Shown here piece after piece: positions 19,046-28,699 of a DNA stretch of 64,000 bases. The stretch spans positions 7,068,001-7,132,000 of the forward strand of contig NZ_JAGSHX010000006.1 of assembly GCF_018138715.1 (NCBI RefSeq), given 5' to 3'. Source of the DNA: Streptomyces asiaticus (GTDB taxonomy: Bacteria; Actinomycetota; Actinomycetes; Streptomycetales; Streptomycetaceae). The position numbers were made by a program, and so were the translations under genes. The notes below the pieces were generated by a model. That model did no database searches. It was not told the origin of the DNA and was given only the letters and a program-made list of their open reading frames with translations. Every line of letters starts with the position of its first letter. Position 1 is the first letter of the stretch.

Positions 19046-19223
19046 GCCGACGGCCCCGGCCGTCCGCGGGCCGCCGCGTCGTCGTCCGCGGGCCCGCCGC
19101 GTCTCGCCCAGCGGTCGCCCCGGGAGCCTGTCCGACCCGCTCGTTACGCTGATCGGGAGTGCGGCCGGACACCGCGGCCGCGCCCGACGCACGACAGGCA
19201 CAGCGCGCACAGGGGAGCGAGAC

Positions 19224-19586
19224 GTGGCCGTACGAGCAGTCCGCGGGGCCGTCCAGCTGGACCGGGACGAGCCGGAGCACATGCATGAGCAGGTCTCCGC
19301 GCTACTGACCGCCATCCTGGAGCGGAACGCCCTCGACCCGGACGACCTGATCAGCGTGTGGTTCACGGCCACCCCCGATCTGCACAGCGACTTCCCGGCG
19401 GCCGCCGCCCGCAAGCTGGGCATCACCGACGTACCGCTGATCTGCGCCCAGGAGCTGGACATACAAGGGGCCATGCCCCGCGTCGTCCGCATCCTGGCGC
19501 ATATCGAGACCCCCCTGTCCAAGTCCGACGTCGCCCATGTCTACCTGGGCGCCGCCGGCTCCCTCCGCAAGGACATCGCCCAATGA
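19224..19586 (+). CDS. aroH: Chorismate mutase, AroH class
   Basis: A 120-aa protein. Converts chorismate to prephenate at the branch to Phe and Tyr. It has the monofunctional AroH (Bacillus-type) trimeric fold, with the active-site Arg in AVRGAVQLDRDE, Glu in LDIQGAMPRVVRILAHIE and VYLGAA near the end. GTG 19224 is preceded by GGGAGCGAG. The stop overlaps the tyrA start (ATGA), so both prephenate steps are coupled. Confidence 0.95.
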   Translation: MAVRAVRGAVQLDRDEPEHMHEQVSALLTAILERNALDPDDLISVWFTATPDLHSDFPAAAARKLGITDVPLICAQELDIQGAMPRVVRILAHIETPLSKSDVAHVYLGAAGSLRKDIAQ

Positions 19587-20668
19587 GAACCGCCCTCGTC
19601 ATCGGCACCGGCCTGATCGGCACCTCCGCCGCGCTGGCGCTGGCCGGCCGTGGCGTCCAGGTGCACCTCGCCGACCACGACGCGGCCCAGGCGCGCACCG
19701 CCGAGGCGCGCGGGGCCGGGACGCGGGCCGAGCCCGAGGGGCCCGTGGACCTGGCGATCGTCGCCGTGCCCCCGGCGTACGTGGCGGCCACGGTGGCCGA
19801 TGTGCTGCGCCGCGGCCTGGCCCGCGGCGTCCTGGACGTCGCGAGCGTCAAGGGCGGGCCGCGCCGCGAGCTGGAGGCTCTCGGCTGCGATCTGACCCGC
19901 TACATCGGCACGCATCCGATGGCGGGCCGGGAGCGCTCCGGGCCGATGGCGGCCACCGCCGACCTCTTCGAGGGGCGGCCCTGGGTCCTCACGCCCACCG
20001 GCGGCACCGACACCGAGGTGCTCAACCTCGCGCTCGAGCTGGTCGCGCTGTGCCGGGCGGTGCCCGTGGTGATGGAGGACGAGGCCCACGACCGGGCGGT
20101 GGCGCTCGTCTCGCACACCCCCCACCTGCTGTCCAGCATGGTCGCCGCGCGGCTCCAGGACGCCGATGAGACGGCGGTGCGGCTGTGCGGGCAGGGCATC
20201 CGCGACGTCACCCGGATCGCGGCCTCCGACCCCGCCATGTGGATCGACATCCTCTCCGCCAACCCCGGCCCGGTGGCCGATGTGCTCGCCGCCGTCGCCG
20301 CCGACCTGGACGAGACGGTGCGGGCGCTGCGCGCGCTCCAGTCCGCCGACGAGGCCAAGCGGGGCGGCGGCGCGGCCGGGATCGAGGACGTGCTGCGCCG
20401 GGGCAACGCCGGGCGCGAGCGGGTGCCGGGCAAGCACGGCGCCGCCTCGGCCGTCTATGAGACCGTGACGGTGCTCATCGGCGACCAGCCGGGCGAGCTG
20501 GCCCGGATCTTCGCCGACGCGGGCCGGGCGGGCGTCAACATCGAGGACGTCCGGATCGAGCACGCCACCGGACAGCAGGCCGGTCTGATCCAGCTGGTGG
20601 TCGAGCCCTCGGCGGCCCCGGGGCTCACCCAGGCCCTGCGGGAGCGGGGATGGTCCATCCGGCAGTAG
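19583..20668 (+). CDS. tyrA: Prephenate dehydrogenase with ACT domain
   Basis: A 361-aa protein from the overlapping ATG at 19583. Oxidative decarboxylation of prephenate to 4-hydroxyphenylpyruvate for tyrosine. The N-terminal NAD(P) loop is IGTGLIGTS (residues 7-15). The active-site block is GTHPMAGRERSGP, with SHTPHLLSS in the helical domain. A C-terminal ACT domain (VTVLIGDQPGELARIFADAG, from about residue 293) suggests feedback control by tyrosine. The in-frame extension to 19358 lies within aroH and is not used. Confidence 0.94.
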   Translation: MRTALVIGTGLIGTSAALALAGRGVQVHLADHDAAQARTAEARGAGTRAEPEGPVDLAIVAVPPAYVAATVADVLRRGLARGVLDVASVKGGPRRELEALGCDLTRYIGTHPMAGRERSGPMAATADLFEGRPWVLTPTGGTDTEVLNLALELVALCRAVPVVMEDEAHDRAVALVSHTPHLLSSMVAARLQDADETAVRLCGQGIRDVTRIAASDPAMWIDILSANPGPVADVLAAVAADLDETVRALRALQSADEAKRGGGAAGIEDVLRRGNAGRERVPGKHGAASAVYETVTVLIGDQPGELARIFADAGRAGVNIEDVRIEHATGQQAGLIQLVVEPSAAPGLTQALRERGWSIRQ

Positions 20669-20810
20669 CGGCGGAGCGGACCGCCCACGGCCCCGGCCCC
20701 GGGGCCGTCCCCCAGCGGTGCGAAGCCGCCCGGAGGAAGCCAGTAACCTTGTCCGAGGCTCACATGGCCCGTTCAACCCAGCCCCGTGCACACGAAAGGT
20801 GTCTGTCACC

Positions 20811-21515
20811 GTGGAAACCGCCGCCCGGACCGCCCCGGCAGCAGTGATTGTCGCGATCGACGGCCCCGCAGGCACGGGCAAGTCCAGTACCTCGAAGGCC
20901 GTCGCCGCCAAGCTGGGCCTGGGCTACCTGGACACCGGCGCCCAGTACCGGGCGATCACCTGGTGGATGGTGGCCAACGGCATCGACGTCGAGGACGCCG
21001 TGGCCGTGGCCGACGCCGCCGGCAAGCCCGCCATCGTCTCCGGCACCGACCCGGCCAACCCGACGATCACCGTCGACGGCACCGATGTCTCCGGGCCGAT
21101 CCGCACCCAGGAGGTCACCTCGCGGGTCAGCGCGGTCAGCGCGGTGCCCGAGGTGCGGTCCGTGATCACCGAGCTCCAGCGGACCATCGCCGCCGAGGCG
21201 CCGCGCGGCATCGTGGTCGAGGGCCGGGACATCGGCACCACGGTCCTCCCGGACGCCGACATCAAGATCTTCCTGACCGCCTCCCCGGAGGTCCGGGCGG
21301 CCCGCCGCAGCGGTGAGCTGAAGGGCAAGGAGGCCGCCGACCTGGCTGCCACCCAGGCCGCGCTGGCCAAGCGGGACGCCCTGGACTCCGGCCGCAAGAC
21401 CTCGCCGCTGGCCAAGGCGGACGACGCGGTCGAGGTGGACACCTCCGAGCTCACCCTCGACCAGGTCATCGAGTGCGTGGTCACCCTCGTCGAGGAGAAG
21501 CGGACGGTCGCGTGA
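20811..21515 (+). CDS. cmk: CMP/dCMP kinase
   Basis: A 234-aa protein. Phosphorylates CMP and dCMP with ATP. The P-loop GPAGTGKSS lies at residues 18-26, followed by GYLDTGAQYRAIT; the CMP-binding VVEGRDIGTTVLPDADIKIF is typical. GTG 20811 has a GAAAGG site 11 nt upstream; a GTG at 20799 is the alternative. The gene overlaps the acyltransferase gene (GTGA). Confidence 0.94.
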   Translation: METAARTAPAAVIVAIDGPAGTGKSSTSKAVAAKLGLGYLDTGAQYRAITWWMVANGIDVEDAVAVADAAGKPAIVSGTDPANPTITVDGTDVSGPIRTQEVTSRVSAVSAVPEVRSVITELQRTIAAEAPRGIVVEGRDIGTTVLPDADIKIFLTASPEVRAARRSGELKGKEAADLAATQAALAKRDALDSGRKTSPLAKADDAVEVDTSELTLDQVIECVVTLVEEKRTVA

Positions 21516-22186
21516 GCGCCACCGACGGGACACTTCCCAGCGCGGCCGGGGCCGCCGTGGGGCGGCGGATCGGCGTCGGCCTGATGCACGGGCTGTGGCG
21601 GCCGCGGGTGCTGGGCGCGTGGCGGATCCCGTCCGCCGGGCCCGTCATCCTCGCGGGGAACCACTCCCACAACATCGACGGTCCGATGCTGATCGGCACC
21701 TCGCCGCGGCCGGTGCACTTCCTGGTCAAGAAGGAGGCGTTCATCGGCCCGCTGGATCCGTTCCTGCGCGGTATCGGGCAGCTGAAGGTGGACCGTACGA
21801 GCGCCGACCGCACCGCGATCGGCCAGGCCCTGGGGGTGCTGGAGCGCGGCGGGGTGCTGGGGATTTTCCCCGAGGGCACCCGGGGCGACGGCGACTTCGC
21901 CTCGCTGCGCTCGGGGCTCGCGTACTTCGCGGTGCGCTCCGGCGCGCCGATCGTGCCGGTGGCGGTGTTCGGCACCGCCATCCCGCACGACGACGGCCGG
22001 TCCAGGCCGCTGCCCCGGCTGCGCAGCAGGATCGACGTGGTGTTCGGCGACCCGTTCGAGGCGGGGGACGGCAGCGGCAGGCGGACACGGGCGGCCCTGG
22101 ACCAGGCCACCGAGCGCATCCAGAAGCGGCTGGCCACGCATCTGGACACCGCCAGGCGGCTCACCGGCCGCCCGGAACAGACATAG
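21512..22186 (+). CDS. Lysophospholipid acyltransferase (PlsC family)
   Basis: A 224-aa protein. Acylates lysophosphatidic acid or a related lysolipid at the inner membrane face. The catalytic HX4D motif is NHSHNIDGP near residue 50. The glycerol-phosphate-binding motif FPEGTR is near residue 120. Fused or adjacent cmk-plsC-der order is conserved in actinobacteria. It starts at GTG 21512, overlapping the cmk stop, and is probably an operon member. The acyl acceptor is unproven. Confidence 0.9.
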   Translation: MSATDGTLPSAAGAAVGRRIGVGLMHGLWRPRVLGAWRIPSAGPVILAGNHSHNIDGPMLIGTSPRPVHFLVKKEAFIGPLDPFLRGIGQLKVDRTSADRTAIGQALGVLERGGVLGIFPEGTRGDGDFASLRSGLAYFAVRSGAPIVPVAVFGTAIPHDDGRSRPLPRLRSRIDVVFGDPFEAGDGSGRRTRAALDQATERIQKRLATHLDTARRLTGRPEQT

Positions 22187-22241
22187 ACCCGCGAGCCCCC
22201 AGGGGCGGCGCGCGGTACTGAGGGACGACGAGGAAATCTTC

Positions 22242-23705
22242 ATGAACGACCAGATCCACAGCGGCGGCGACGAGCACGGGGAGCTTGGCGACGCCGAGTA
22301 CGCGGAGTTCATGGAGCTCGCCGCGCAAGAGGGCTTCGACCCGGCGGAGGTCGAGGGCGACCTGGCCGCGGCGGGGCATGGCCCGCTGCCGGTGCTGGCC
22401 GTCGTCGGCCGCCCCAACGTCGGCAAGTCCACCCTGGTGAACCGGATCCTCGGCCGCCGGGAGGCGGTCGTGGAGGACCGCCCCGGCGTCACCCGCGACC
22501 GGGTGACCTACGAGGCCGAGTGGTCGGGCCGCCGCTTCAAGGTGGTCGACACCGGCGGCTGGGAGCAGGACGTGCTCGGCATCGACGCGTCCGTGGCCGC
22601 CCAGGCCGAGTTCGCGATCGAGGCCGCCGACGCGGTGGTCTTCGTCGTGGACGCCACGGTGGGCGCCACCGACACCGACGAGGCCGTGGTCAAGCTGCTG
22701 CGCCGGGCCGGGAAGCCCGTGGTGCTGTGCGCCAACAAGGTCGACGGGCCCAGCGCCGAGGCCGATGCCGCGATGCTGTGGTCGCTCGGCCTCGGCGAGC
22801 CGTACGCGGTCTCCGCGCTGCACGGCCGCGGCACCGGCGACATGCTCGACGCGGTCCTGGAGGCGTTGCCCGAGGCCCCGGCCCAGACCTTCGGGGCGAC
22901 GGTCGGCGGACCGCGCCGGATCGCCCTGATCGGCCGTCCGAACGTGGGCAAGTCCTCGCTGCTCAACAAGGTCGCGGGCGAGGAGCGGGTGGTCGTCAAC
23001 GAGATGGCGGGCACCACCCGCGACCCGGTCGACGAGATGATCCAACTGGGCGGTGTCACCTGGAAGTTCGTCGACACCGCCGGTATCCGCCGCCGGGTCC
23101 ACCTCCAGGAGGGCGCCGACTACTACGCCTCGCTGCGCACCGCGGCCGCCGTGGAGAAGGCGGAGGTCGCGGTCGTGCTGATCGACGCCAGCGAGTCCAT
23201 CAGCGTCCAGGACCAGCGGATCATCTCGATGGCCGTCGAGGCCGGGCGCGCGCTCGTCATCGCGTACAACAAGTGGGACACCCTGGACGAGGAGCGCCGC
23301 TACTACCTCGAGCGCGAGATCGAGACGGAGCTGGGGCAGATCCAGTGGGCGCCGCGGGTCAATGTCTCGGCCCGCACCGGCCGCCATATGGAGAAGCTGG
23401 TCCCGGCGATCGAGACGGCGCTGGCCGGCTGGGAGACCCGCGTCCCGACCGGGCGGCTCAACTCCTTCCTCGGCGAGATCGTCGCCTCGCATCCGCACCC
23501 GATCCGGGGCGGCAAGCAGCCGCGGATCCTCTTCGGGACGCAGGCCGGGACCCGGCCGCCGCGGTTCGTGCTCTTCGCCTCGGGCTTCCTGGAGGCGGGC
23601 TACCGCCGCTTCATCGAGCGGCGGCTGCGCGAGGAGTTCGGCTTCGAGGGGACGCCGCTACAGGTCTCGGTGCGGGTACGCGAGAAGCGCGGCCGCAAGA
23701 AGTAG
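22242..23705 (+). CDS. der: Ribosome-assembly GTPase Der (EngA)
   Basis: A 487-aa protein with two tandem GTPase domains: G1 motifs GRPNVGKST near residue 57 and GRPNVGKSS near residue 230, DTGGW and DTAGI as G3, NKVD and NKWD as G4. A C-terminal KH-like domain ends in the basic tail REKRGRKK. The N-terminal 50 residues are acidic. Required for 50S subunit maturation. ATG 22242 follows GACGAGGA. The last codons are tandemly duplicated beyond the stop. Confidence 0.96.
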   Translation: MNDQIHSGGDEHGELGDAEYAEFMELAAQEGFDPAEVEGDLAAAGHGPLPVLAVVGRPNVGKSTLVNRILGRREAVVEDRPGVTRDRVTYEAEWSGRRFKVVDTGGWEQDVLGIDASVAAQAEFAIEAADAVVFVVDATVGATDTDEAVVKLLRRAGKPVVLCANKVDGPSAEADAAMLWSLGLGEPYAVSALHGRGTGDMLDAVLEALPEAPAQTFGATVGGPRRIALIGRPNVGKSSLLNKVAGEERVVVNEMAGTTRDPVDEMIQLGGVTWKFVDTAGIRRRVHLQEGADYYASLRTAAAVEKAEVAVVLIDASESISVQDQRIISMAVEAGRALVIAYNKWDTLDEERRYYLEREIETELGQIQWAPRVNVSARTGRHMEKLVPAIETALAGWETRVPTGRLNSFLGEIVASHPHPIRGGKQPRILFGTQAGTRPPRFVLFASGFLEAGYRRFIERRLREEFGFEGTPLQVSVRVREKRGRKK

Positions 23706-23775
23706 CGGGGCGCGGCCGTAAGAAGTAGCGGGGGCGCGGCCGTAAGAAGCGGCCGTAAGAAGGAGCCGCAAGAAG
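23688..23775. repeat. Tandem duplications spanning the der stop codon
   Basis: The 23-24-bp unit CGCGGCCGCAAGAAGTAG plus GCGGGG (coding for GRKK-stop in the gene) recurs at 23711-23734. It is then followed by three shortened copies (23735-23749, 23750-23762, 23763-23775). The first copy is the true 3' end of der. Confidence 0.85.
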
Positions 23776-23850
23776 GAGCGACAGCGCGGTCGCGGGACAT
23801 GGCGGGGCCGCGCCGGGGGGGCTCGCGCCGCCCCGGCCCCCGGCACCGCG

Positions 23851-24318
23851 TCAGTACGTGTGCCCCGGCTCCTCGCCCCGGCCGGGCGGGAGCGCGGGGA
23901 CATAGCCGCGGTAGTACAGCTCGTCGGTGTGCCAGGCCCCACCGTGGCCGTCCGGTCGGCCGTAGCCGCTGACGAGGCCCCGGGGCTGGCCGATGGCGGC
24001 GAACGCCACGAACTCCATGTTCTCCTCGTCCGAGCGGTCACCGGGCAGCGCCCGGAACAGCCTGCGGTACTCCGCGTACAACGCGTCGTAGATCGGCGTG
24101 GCGGAGTGGCGCCAGGGATCGTGCGCTGCCTCCAGCGCGGGGCGCATGGCCGGGATGCAGCCGTATGAGGGGGAACGGTAGGAGAGGTCGTATGCGTGCA
24201 CGTATGTGCCAACGACCCGGCCGCCCGTGGGATGCGGCATCGATGGCGAATGGGCTGCTCGCCAAGGGTCGGTGAGGTCCGGGGTGAAGTCCGGGACGGC
24301 GGCGGCCATGGCGGTCAT
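23851..24318 (-). CDS. Conserved hypothetical protein
   Basis: A 155-aa protein from ATG 24318, which overlaps the stop of the upstream gene by 4 bp (ATGA), so the two are coupled. It has no signal peptide or membrane segment and no motif I can name. It is rich in aromatic residues (YVHAYDLSYRSPSYGCIPAM, YDALYAEYRRLFRALPGD). Its nature as a gene rests on the coupling and on a protein-like composition; function unknown. Confidence 0.7.
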   Translation of the reverse strand: MTAMAAAVPDFTPDLTDPWRAAHSPSMPHPTGGRVVGTYVHAYDLSYRSPSYGCIPAMRPALEAAHDPWRHSATPIYDALYAEYRRLFRALPGDRSDEENMEFVAFAAIGQPRGLVSGYGRPDGHGGAWHTDELYYRGYVPALPPGRGEEPGHTY

Positions 24319-25235
24319 GTGCCCGCGAGCGGCATCGAAGCGCCGACCAGGGCGCCGCGCGCGGCGGCCCGGTCCAGCGCCGCGCGCAGCTGGTCCTCGC
24401 GCGGCTGGGTGCCGATCGTGCCCGCGGCCGCCGCGTAGACCAGCACCTTCTGGGAGCGGCCGACGGCGCTCCGCCAGCCCTCGCTGAGCGGCATCGGGCT
24501 GTGCGCCTGCCACCAGGCCACCGGGCGGCCGCCGCCCGGCGCCGGCATCAGCACCGCGTGCAGCCGTCCCATGGCCAGCAGCACCGACCAGCCGGGGTTG
24601 GGCGCGGGCGGCCGGCCCAGGTCGACCACCGGGGCGAACCCCTGCTCGCTGAGGAGCTGGAGGAATTCATCGCCATGGCCGGCCGAACCGGGGCGGATGA
24701 TCGGCGCGGTCGGCTCCACCACCAGCGCCGCGCACGCCTCCTGACCGACCAGCACCACCCCGCTGGTCACCCCGAGCACCGCCTGCTGCGGCACCGGCGC
24801 GTGCCCGGACGGGGCCGGGGTGTGCGACGCGGCGACGGGCGACACCGGCGACGGGGCCGGTGCCGGGGCCGCCGGGCCGGGGAGGTACGACGTGGAGGCA
24901 TGCGACGCGGCCGGTACGGGCGGCGCGTGGGACGCCTCGGCGGTCGGTGGCGCGCTGTCCTCGCCCGTGATGGACCGCACCGCACCGCGCAACTGGTCCT
25001 CCGAGACCGCGACCACCTGGGAGGGCACGCAGGTGGCGTGCGCGAAGGCCAGCACCGCCGTCTCCTGCCCCACGAAGAGCACGGTGCTGGTCCGCTCCTG
25101 CTCGGTGTTGCCGGGGGTGCGGCAGGACGTGCAGTCGTAGGCACCCGGGGCGTTGTCCCCGGCGAGCAGCCGGTCGGCTTCTTCGTCGCCGATCTCGGCG
25201 CGTACGTCATCGCTGACGTCGAGCATGCGCGGCAC
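24315..25235 (-). CDS. Hypothetical protein with N-terminal Cys motif
   Basis: A 306-aa protein from GTG 25235, chosen because GAGGAG lies 6 nt upstream. The first 85 residues hold DCTSC and a later HATC, a possible metal site. Residues about 95-160 are an Ala/Pro/Ser linker. The C-terminal half (VLGVTSGVVLVGQEACAALV; VLLAMGRLHAVLMP) appears to repeat the hydrophobic pattern of the N-terminal VLFVGQETAVLAFAHA. I do not recognise the family. It forms an operon with the next gene. Confidence 0.7.
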   Translation of the reverse strand: MPRMLDVSDDVRAEIGDEEADRLLAGDNAPGAYDCTSCRTPGNTEQERTSTVLFVGQETAVLAFAHATCVPSQVVAVSEDQLRGAVRSITGEDSAPPTAEASHAPPVPAASHASTSYLPGPAAPAPAPSPVSPVAASHTPAPSGHAPVPQQAVLGVTSGVVLVGQEACAALVVEPTAPIIRPGSAGHGDEFLQLLSEQGFAPVVDLGRPPAPNPGWSVLLAMGRLHAVLMPAPGGGRPVAWWQAHSPMPLSEGWRSAVGRSQKVLVYAAAAGTIGTQPREDQLRAALDRAAARGALVGASMPLAGT

Positions 25236-25503
25236 GGGTGGCTCCTCGGTCTCGGTGGGTGGCCGGGTGGTTCCCGGCTCATACGTAGACAACGGGCCAT
25301 GCGGGGCGTGGGTCACGCGCCCGGCCACCCCGCGGTCTGATGTGCCGTCGGGCCGAAAAGTTCCCCCGACTCCCTACCGATTTCACATCTGTTGGAGCAC
25401 AAGAAGATGATGAAACCCAACCCTGTGCCACTTTTCACCGTCTTACATCGTGGTAGGCGGACGAGACACCCGTCCGCGGGGAAGCAGTGGGATACGGGGC
25501 CGG

Positions 25504-26742
25504 ATGCACATCTCTTTCCTTATTCACAACGCGTACGGGATCGGCGGGACGATCCGGACCACGTACAACCTCGCCCGCACCCTGGGGGAGCAGCACGATG
25601 TGGAGATCGTGTCGGTCTTCCGCCACCGCGACCAGCCGGTCTTCGACCCCGGTTCGCGGGTGCGGCTGAGCCATCTCGTGGACCTCCGGAAGAGCAGTCC
25701 GTCCTACGACGGCGCCGACCCTGACCACGGTCGCCCGGCGAAGGTCTTCCCCGCGATCGAGGGCCGCTCCAAGCAGTACAGCGCGCTCACCGACCGCCGT
25801 ATCGCGGATCATCTGCGCTCGCTCGAGGCCGATATCGTTGTCGGAACCCGGCCCGGGCTCAATGTCCACATCGCCCGGGAGGCCCGTCGCGGTCCGGTAC
25901 GAGTCGGCCAGGAGCATCTGACGCTCAGCACCCACTCCAAGGGACTGAAGCGGGCCCTGCGCGCCGTCTACCCCCGGCTGGACGCGGTGACCACCGTGAC
26001 CGAGGCCGACGCCCGGACCTACCGCAGCCAGATGCGGCTGCCCGGCGTGCGGGTCGAGGCGGTCCCCAACAGCGTGCCCGAGCCCGGTCTCGACCCCGCC
26101 GACGGCACCGGCAAGTGGGTGGTCGCGGCCGGCCGACTGGCCCCGGTGAAACGCTACGACCTGCTGATCCGCGCCTTCGCCAAGGTCAGCGAGGCCCGCC
26201 CCGACTGGCGGCTGCGGATCTACGGCGGCGGCGCCCAGCACGCCAAGCTGCGCGCCCTCATCGACAAGCTCGGCCTCTACAACCACGTCTTCCTGATGGG
26301 CCCGGCCAATCCGCTCGACCCCGAGTGGGCCAAGGGCTCCATAGCCGCCGTCACCTCCAGCCTGGAGTCGTTCGGCATGACCATCGTGGAGGCCATGCGC
26401 TGCGGCCTTCCCGTGGTGTCCACCAACTGCCCGCACGGGCCCGCGGAGATCATCGACAACGGTGTGGACGGCCGTCTCGTCCCCACCGGCGACACCGACG
26501 CCATCGCCGCCGCGCTGCTCGACCTCATCAACAACGACGAGCTGCGCCAGCAGATGGGGCAGGCCGCGCTGAAGGACTCGGCCCGCTTCGACCCCTCGCG
26601 GGTGGCCGGGCGCTACGAGACGCTGTTCTCCGAGCTGATCGGCCGCGGCGGACTGCGGGGCTCCCTGCACCGGGCCCGCGGCTCCCTGATCGGTGGCGCG
26701 TTCGCAGCCAAGGACTCCCTGCGGAAGGTGCGTGTCGCATGA
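25504..26742 (+). CDS. Glycosyltransferase family 4
   Basis: A 412-aa GT-B enzyme. It starts at ATG 25504 (MHISFLIHNAYGIGGTIRTT; GIGGT is the N-lobe glycine turn). The C-lobe has VVAAGRLAPVKRYDLLIRAF and the EX7E signature ESFGMTIVE, followed by GLPVVSTNCPHGPAEII. Donor and acceptor are unknown; a cell-envelope polysaccharide is the usual role. The gene overlaps or nearly overlaps the next one, an unknown protein, so the two likely work together. Confidence 0.9.
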   Translation: MHISFLIHNAYGIGGTIRTTYNLARTLGEQHDVEIVSVFRHRDQPVFDPGSRVRLSHLVDLRKSSPSYDGADPDHGRPAKVFPAIEGRSKQYSALTDRRIADHLRSLEADIVVGTRPGLNVHIAREARRGPVRVGQEHLTLSTHSKGLKRALRAVYPRLDAVTTVTEADARTYRSQMRLPGVRVEAVPNSVPEPGLDPADGTGKWVVAAGRLAPVKRYDLLIRAFAKVSEARPDWRLRIYGGGAQHAKLRALIDKLGLYNHVFLMGPANPLDPEWAKGSIAAVTSSLESFGMTIVEAMRCGLPVVSTNCPHGPAEIIDNGVDGRLVPTGDTDAIAAALLDLINNDELRQQMGQAALKDSARFDPSRVAGRYETLFSELIGRGGLRGSLHRARGSLIGGAFAAKDSLRKVRVA

Positions 26743-26783
26743 GTGCACCGGCACAGGCAACGCAGCACGTCGAGGAGGACAGA

Positions 26784-27644
26784 ATGAGTGAGGCCGCCGA
26801 GGCCGCCCCCGCCCGCGCCGACTGCGTGGCGGACTCCGCCGGTGGGCTCACCTTCCACATCGCCGACTGGGCCCGCCCGGCCCCGGGCGGCCACGACGAC
26901 TGGAGCGGCGCGCTGGTGCTGATCCGCCGGGGCGGGAGGGACGCCCCCGACGGGGAGGTGCGGCTGCCGCTGGGCCCCACCGCGGACGGCCGGCTCCAGG
27001 CCGCCCTGCCCAGTAACGTCGCCCTGCCCGAGGGCCGCTGGGACGTCCATGTGGCCTACCGGGACGCCGAGCCGCGGCGGCTCGCCCCGGGCCTGAACGA
27101 TTTGCGCTCGCTCGTGGACCGCCGTCCCGGGCCGAGCACTTCCCCGCTGTCCGTCCGCATCCCGTACGCCACCAAGCACGGCAACCTCTCGCTGCGCAGC
27201 TGGCGGCGGGCGCCCCACGCCGAGGCCGGGGAGATCCGGCTGGAGGACGACACGATGGCGGTGCGGGGGCGGCTCTACCGCGTCGCGTACCCGTCCGAGT
27301 GGCTGGCCGACGCGGTGGTCGAGGCCCGCTGCCGCGGGGGCGAGGGCCCGGTGCGCACGGCACCGCTGGAGGTGGAGGGCCCGGACTTCTCCTTCACACT
27401 CTCCTACGCCGACCTCGCGCGGACCTGGGGCGGCGGCGCGGACGTCTGGGACCTGTGGCTGCGCCCGGCGGACCGGACCATGGCCCCGGCGCGGCTCGCC
27501 CGGATCCTGGACGATGTCGCGGACAAGAAGGAGATCTTCACTTATCCGCCGCGCACGGTGGCCGGTCCGCACGGGGAGGCACTGGCCCGTCCGTACTACA
27601 CCCGGGACAACGACCTCGCGGTGCGGATCGAGGCGCTCGCCTGA
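26784..27644 (+). CDS. Unknown protein coupled to the glycosyltransferase
   Basis: A 286-aa protein if read from ATG 26784, which has a strong GAGGAGG site. An ATG at 26739 overlaps the previous stop (ATGA) and would add 15 residues. It is all-beta-looking, Arg/Asp-rich and soluble, with no signal peptide. There is an apparent repeat of a WDVHVAYRD / VWDLWLRPAD pattern, as in immunoglobulin-like modules. Related proteins are often labelled transferase without evidence. It may assist the adjacent glycosyltransferase; that is inference. Confidence 0.7.
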   Translation: MSEAAEAAPARADCVADSAGGLTFHIADWARPAPGGHDDWSGALVLIRRGGRDAPDGEVRLPLGPTADGRLQAALPSNVALPEGRWDVHVAYRDAEPRRLAPGLNDLRSLVDRRPGPSTSPLSVRIPYATKHGNLSLRSWRRAPHAEAGEIRLEDDTMAVRGRLYRVAYPSEWLADAVVEARCRGGEGPVRTAPLEVEGPDFSFTLSYADLARTWGGGADVWDLWLRPADRTMAPARLARILDDVADKKEIFTYPPRTVAGPHGEALARPYYTRDNDLAVRIEALA

Positions 27645-27739
27645 GCCCGGGATCCTGAGAGCGGACCGAGGACGGCCCTGAGGACCGAGGGCGGCCTTGA
27701 GGACGGAAGCTGTCCTCGATCGGTGACAGACTCGGCCCC

Positions 27740-28699
27740 ATGCTGGAGACCTCGGCCCGCCTGCTCCGCCTGCTCTCCCTGTTGCAGGCCCACCGCGAAT
27801 GGTCCGGCACGGACCTCGCCGACCGGCTCGGGGTCACCCCGCGCACCGTGCGCCGCGATGTCGACCGGCTGCGCGAGCTCGGCTACCCCGTGCACTCCGC
27901 GCCGGGCACCGGCGGTGGCTATCAGCTGGGCGCGGGCGCCCAGCTGCCGCCGCTGCTGCTGGACGACGAGGAGGCGGTGGCGGTCGCGGTGCGGCTGCGC
28001 CAGGCGGCCGGCGGCGGGGTCGAGGGCATCGAGGAGACCTCGGTGCGGGCCCTGGCCAAGCTGGAGCAGGTGCTGCCGGACCGGCTGCGCCGCCGGGTGG
28101 GCGCGCTGACCGCCTTCACCGTGCCGCTGTCCGGCTGGAGCGGCGGCCCCGGGGTGGACCCCGCGGTGCTGACCGAGCTGGCCGCCGCCTGCCGGGACTG
28201 CCATCAGCTGCGCTTCGAGTACCGCGACCACGGCGGTGCGGTCACCCGCCGCACCGCCGAACCGCACCGGCTGGTCGCCGCGCAGCGCCGCTGGTACCTG
28301 GTCGCCTGGGATGTGGAACGCGCCGACTGGCGTACGTACCGGGTCGACCGGATCACCCCGACCCCGCCGCACGGCCCCCGCTTCACCCCGCGCCGCCCGC
28401 CCGCCGACGACATCGCCGCCTATGTGGCCCGGGGCATCACCACCTCCGTCTACGCCCAGCGGGCCACCGTGCTGCTGCGGGTGCCCGCCGAGCGGGCGGC
28501 CGAGCGTTTCATGCCCACGGTGGGGGTGCTGGAGGCCGTGGACGAGCACAGCTGTCTGCTGCACACCGGCGCCCACAGCCTCGACGCGCTGGTGGTCCAT
28601 ATCGCCTTGAGCGGCTTCGACTTCGAGGTGCGCGAGCCGGTGGAGCTGAACGACCACATCCGGGAGCTCAGGAATCGGCTGGACCGGGCCCTGGGCTGA
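27740..28699 (+). CDS. YafY-type HTH/WYL-domain transcriptional regulator
   Basis: A 319-aa protein. The N-terminal HTH_11 winged helix ([23 protein letters not shown]) is followed by the WYL ligand-sensing domain ([23 protein letters not shown], about residues 175-205). A C-terminal WCX extension runs through the last 90 residues. Such proteins sense small ligands or nucleic acids and commonly repress or activate neighbouring genes. The target is unknown. Its last 32 bp overlap the 3' end of the convergent ctaD. Confidence 0.9.
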   Translation: MLETSARLLRLLSLLQAHREWSGTDLADRLGVTPRTVRRDVDRLRELGYPVHSAPGTGGGYQLGAGAQLPPLLLDDEEAVAVAVRLRQAAGGGVEGIEETSVRALAKLEQVLPDRLRRRVGALTAFTVPLSGWSGGPGVDPAVLTELAAACRDCHQLRFEYRDHGGAVTRRTAEPHRLVAAQRRWYLVAWDVERADWRTYRVDRITPTPPHGPRFTPRRPPADDIAAYVARGITTSVYAQRATVLLRVPAERAAERFMPTVGVLEAVDEHSCLLHTGAHSLDALVVHIALSGFDFEVREPVELNDHIRELRNRLDRALG

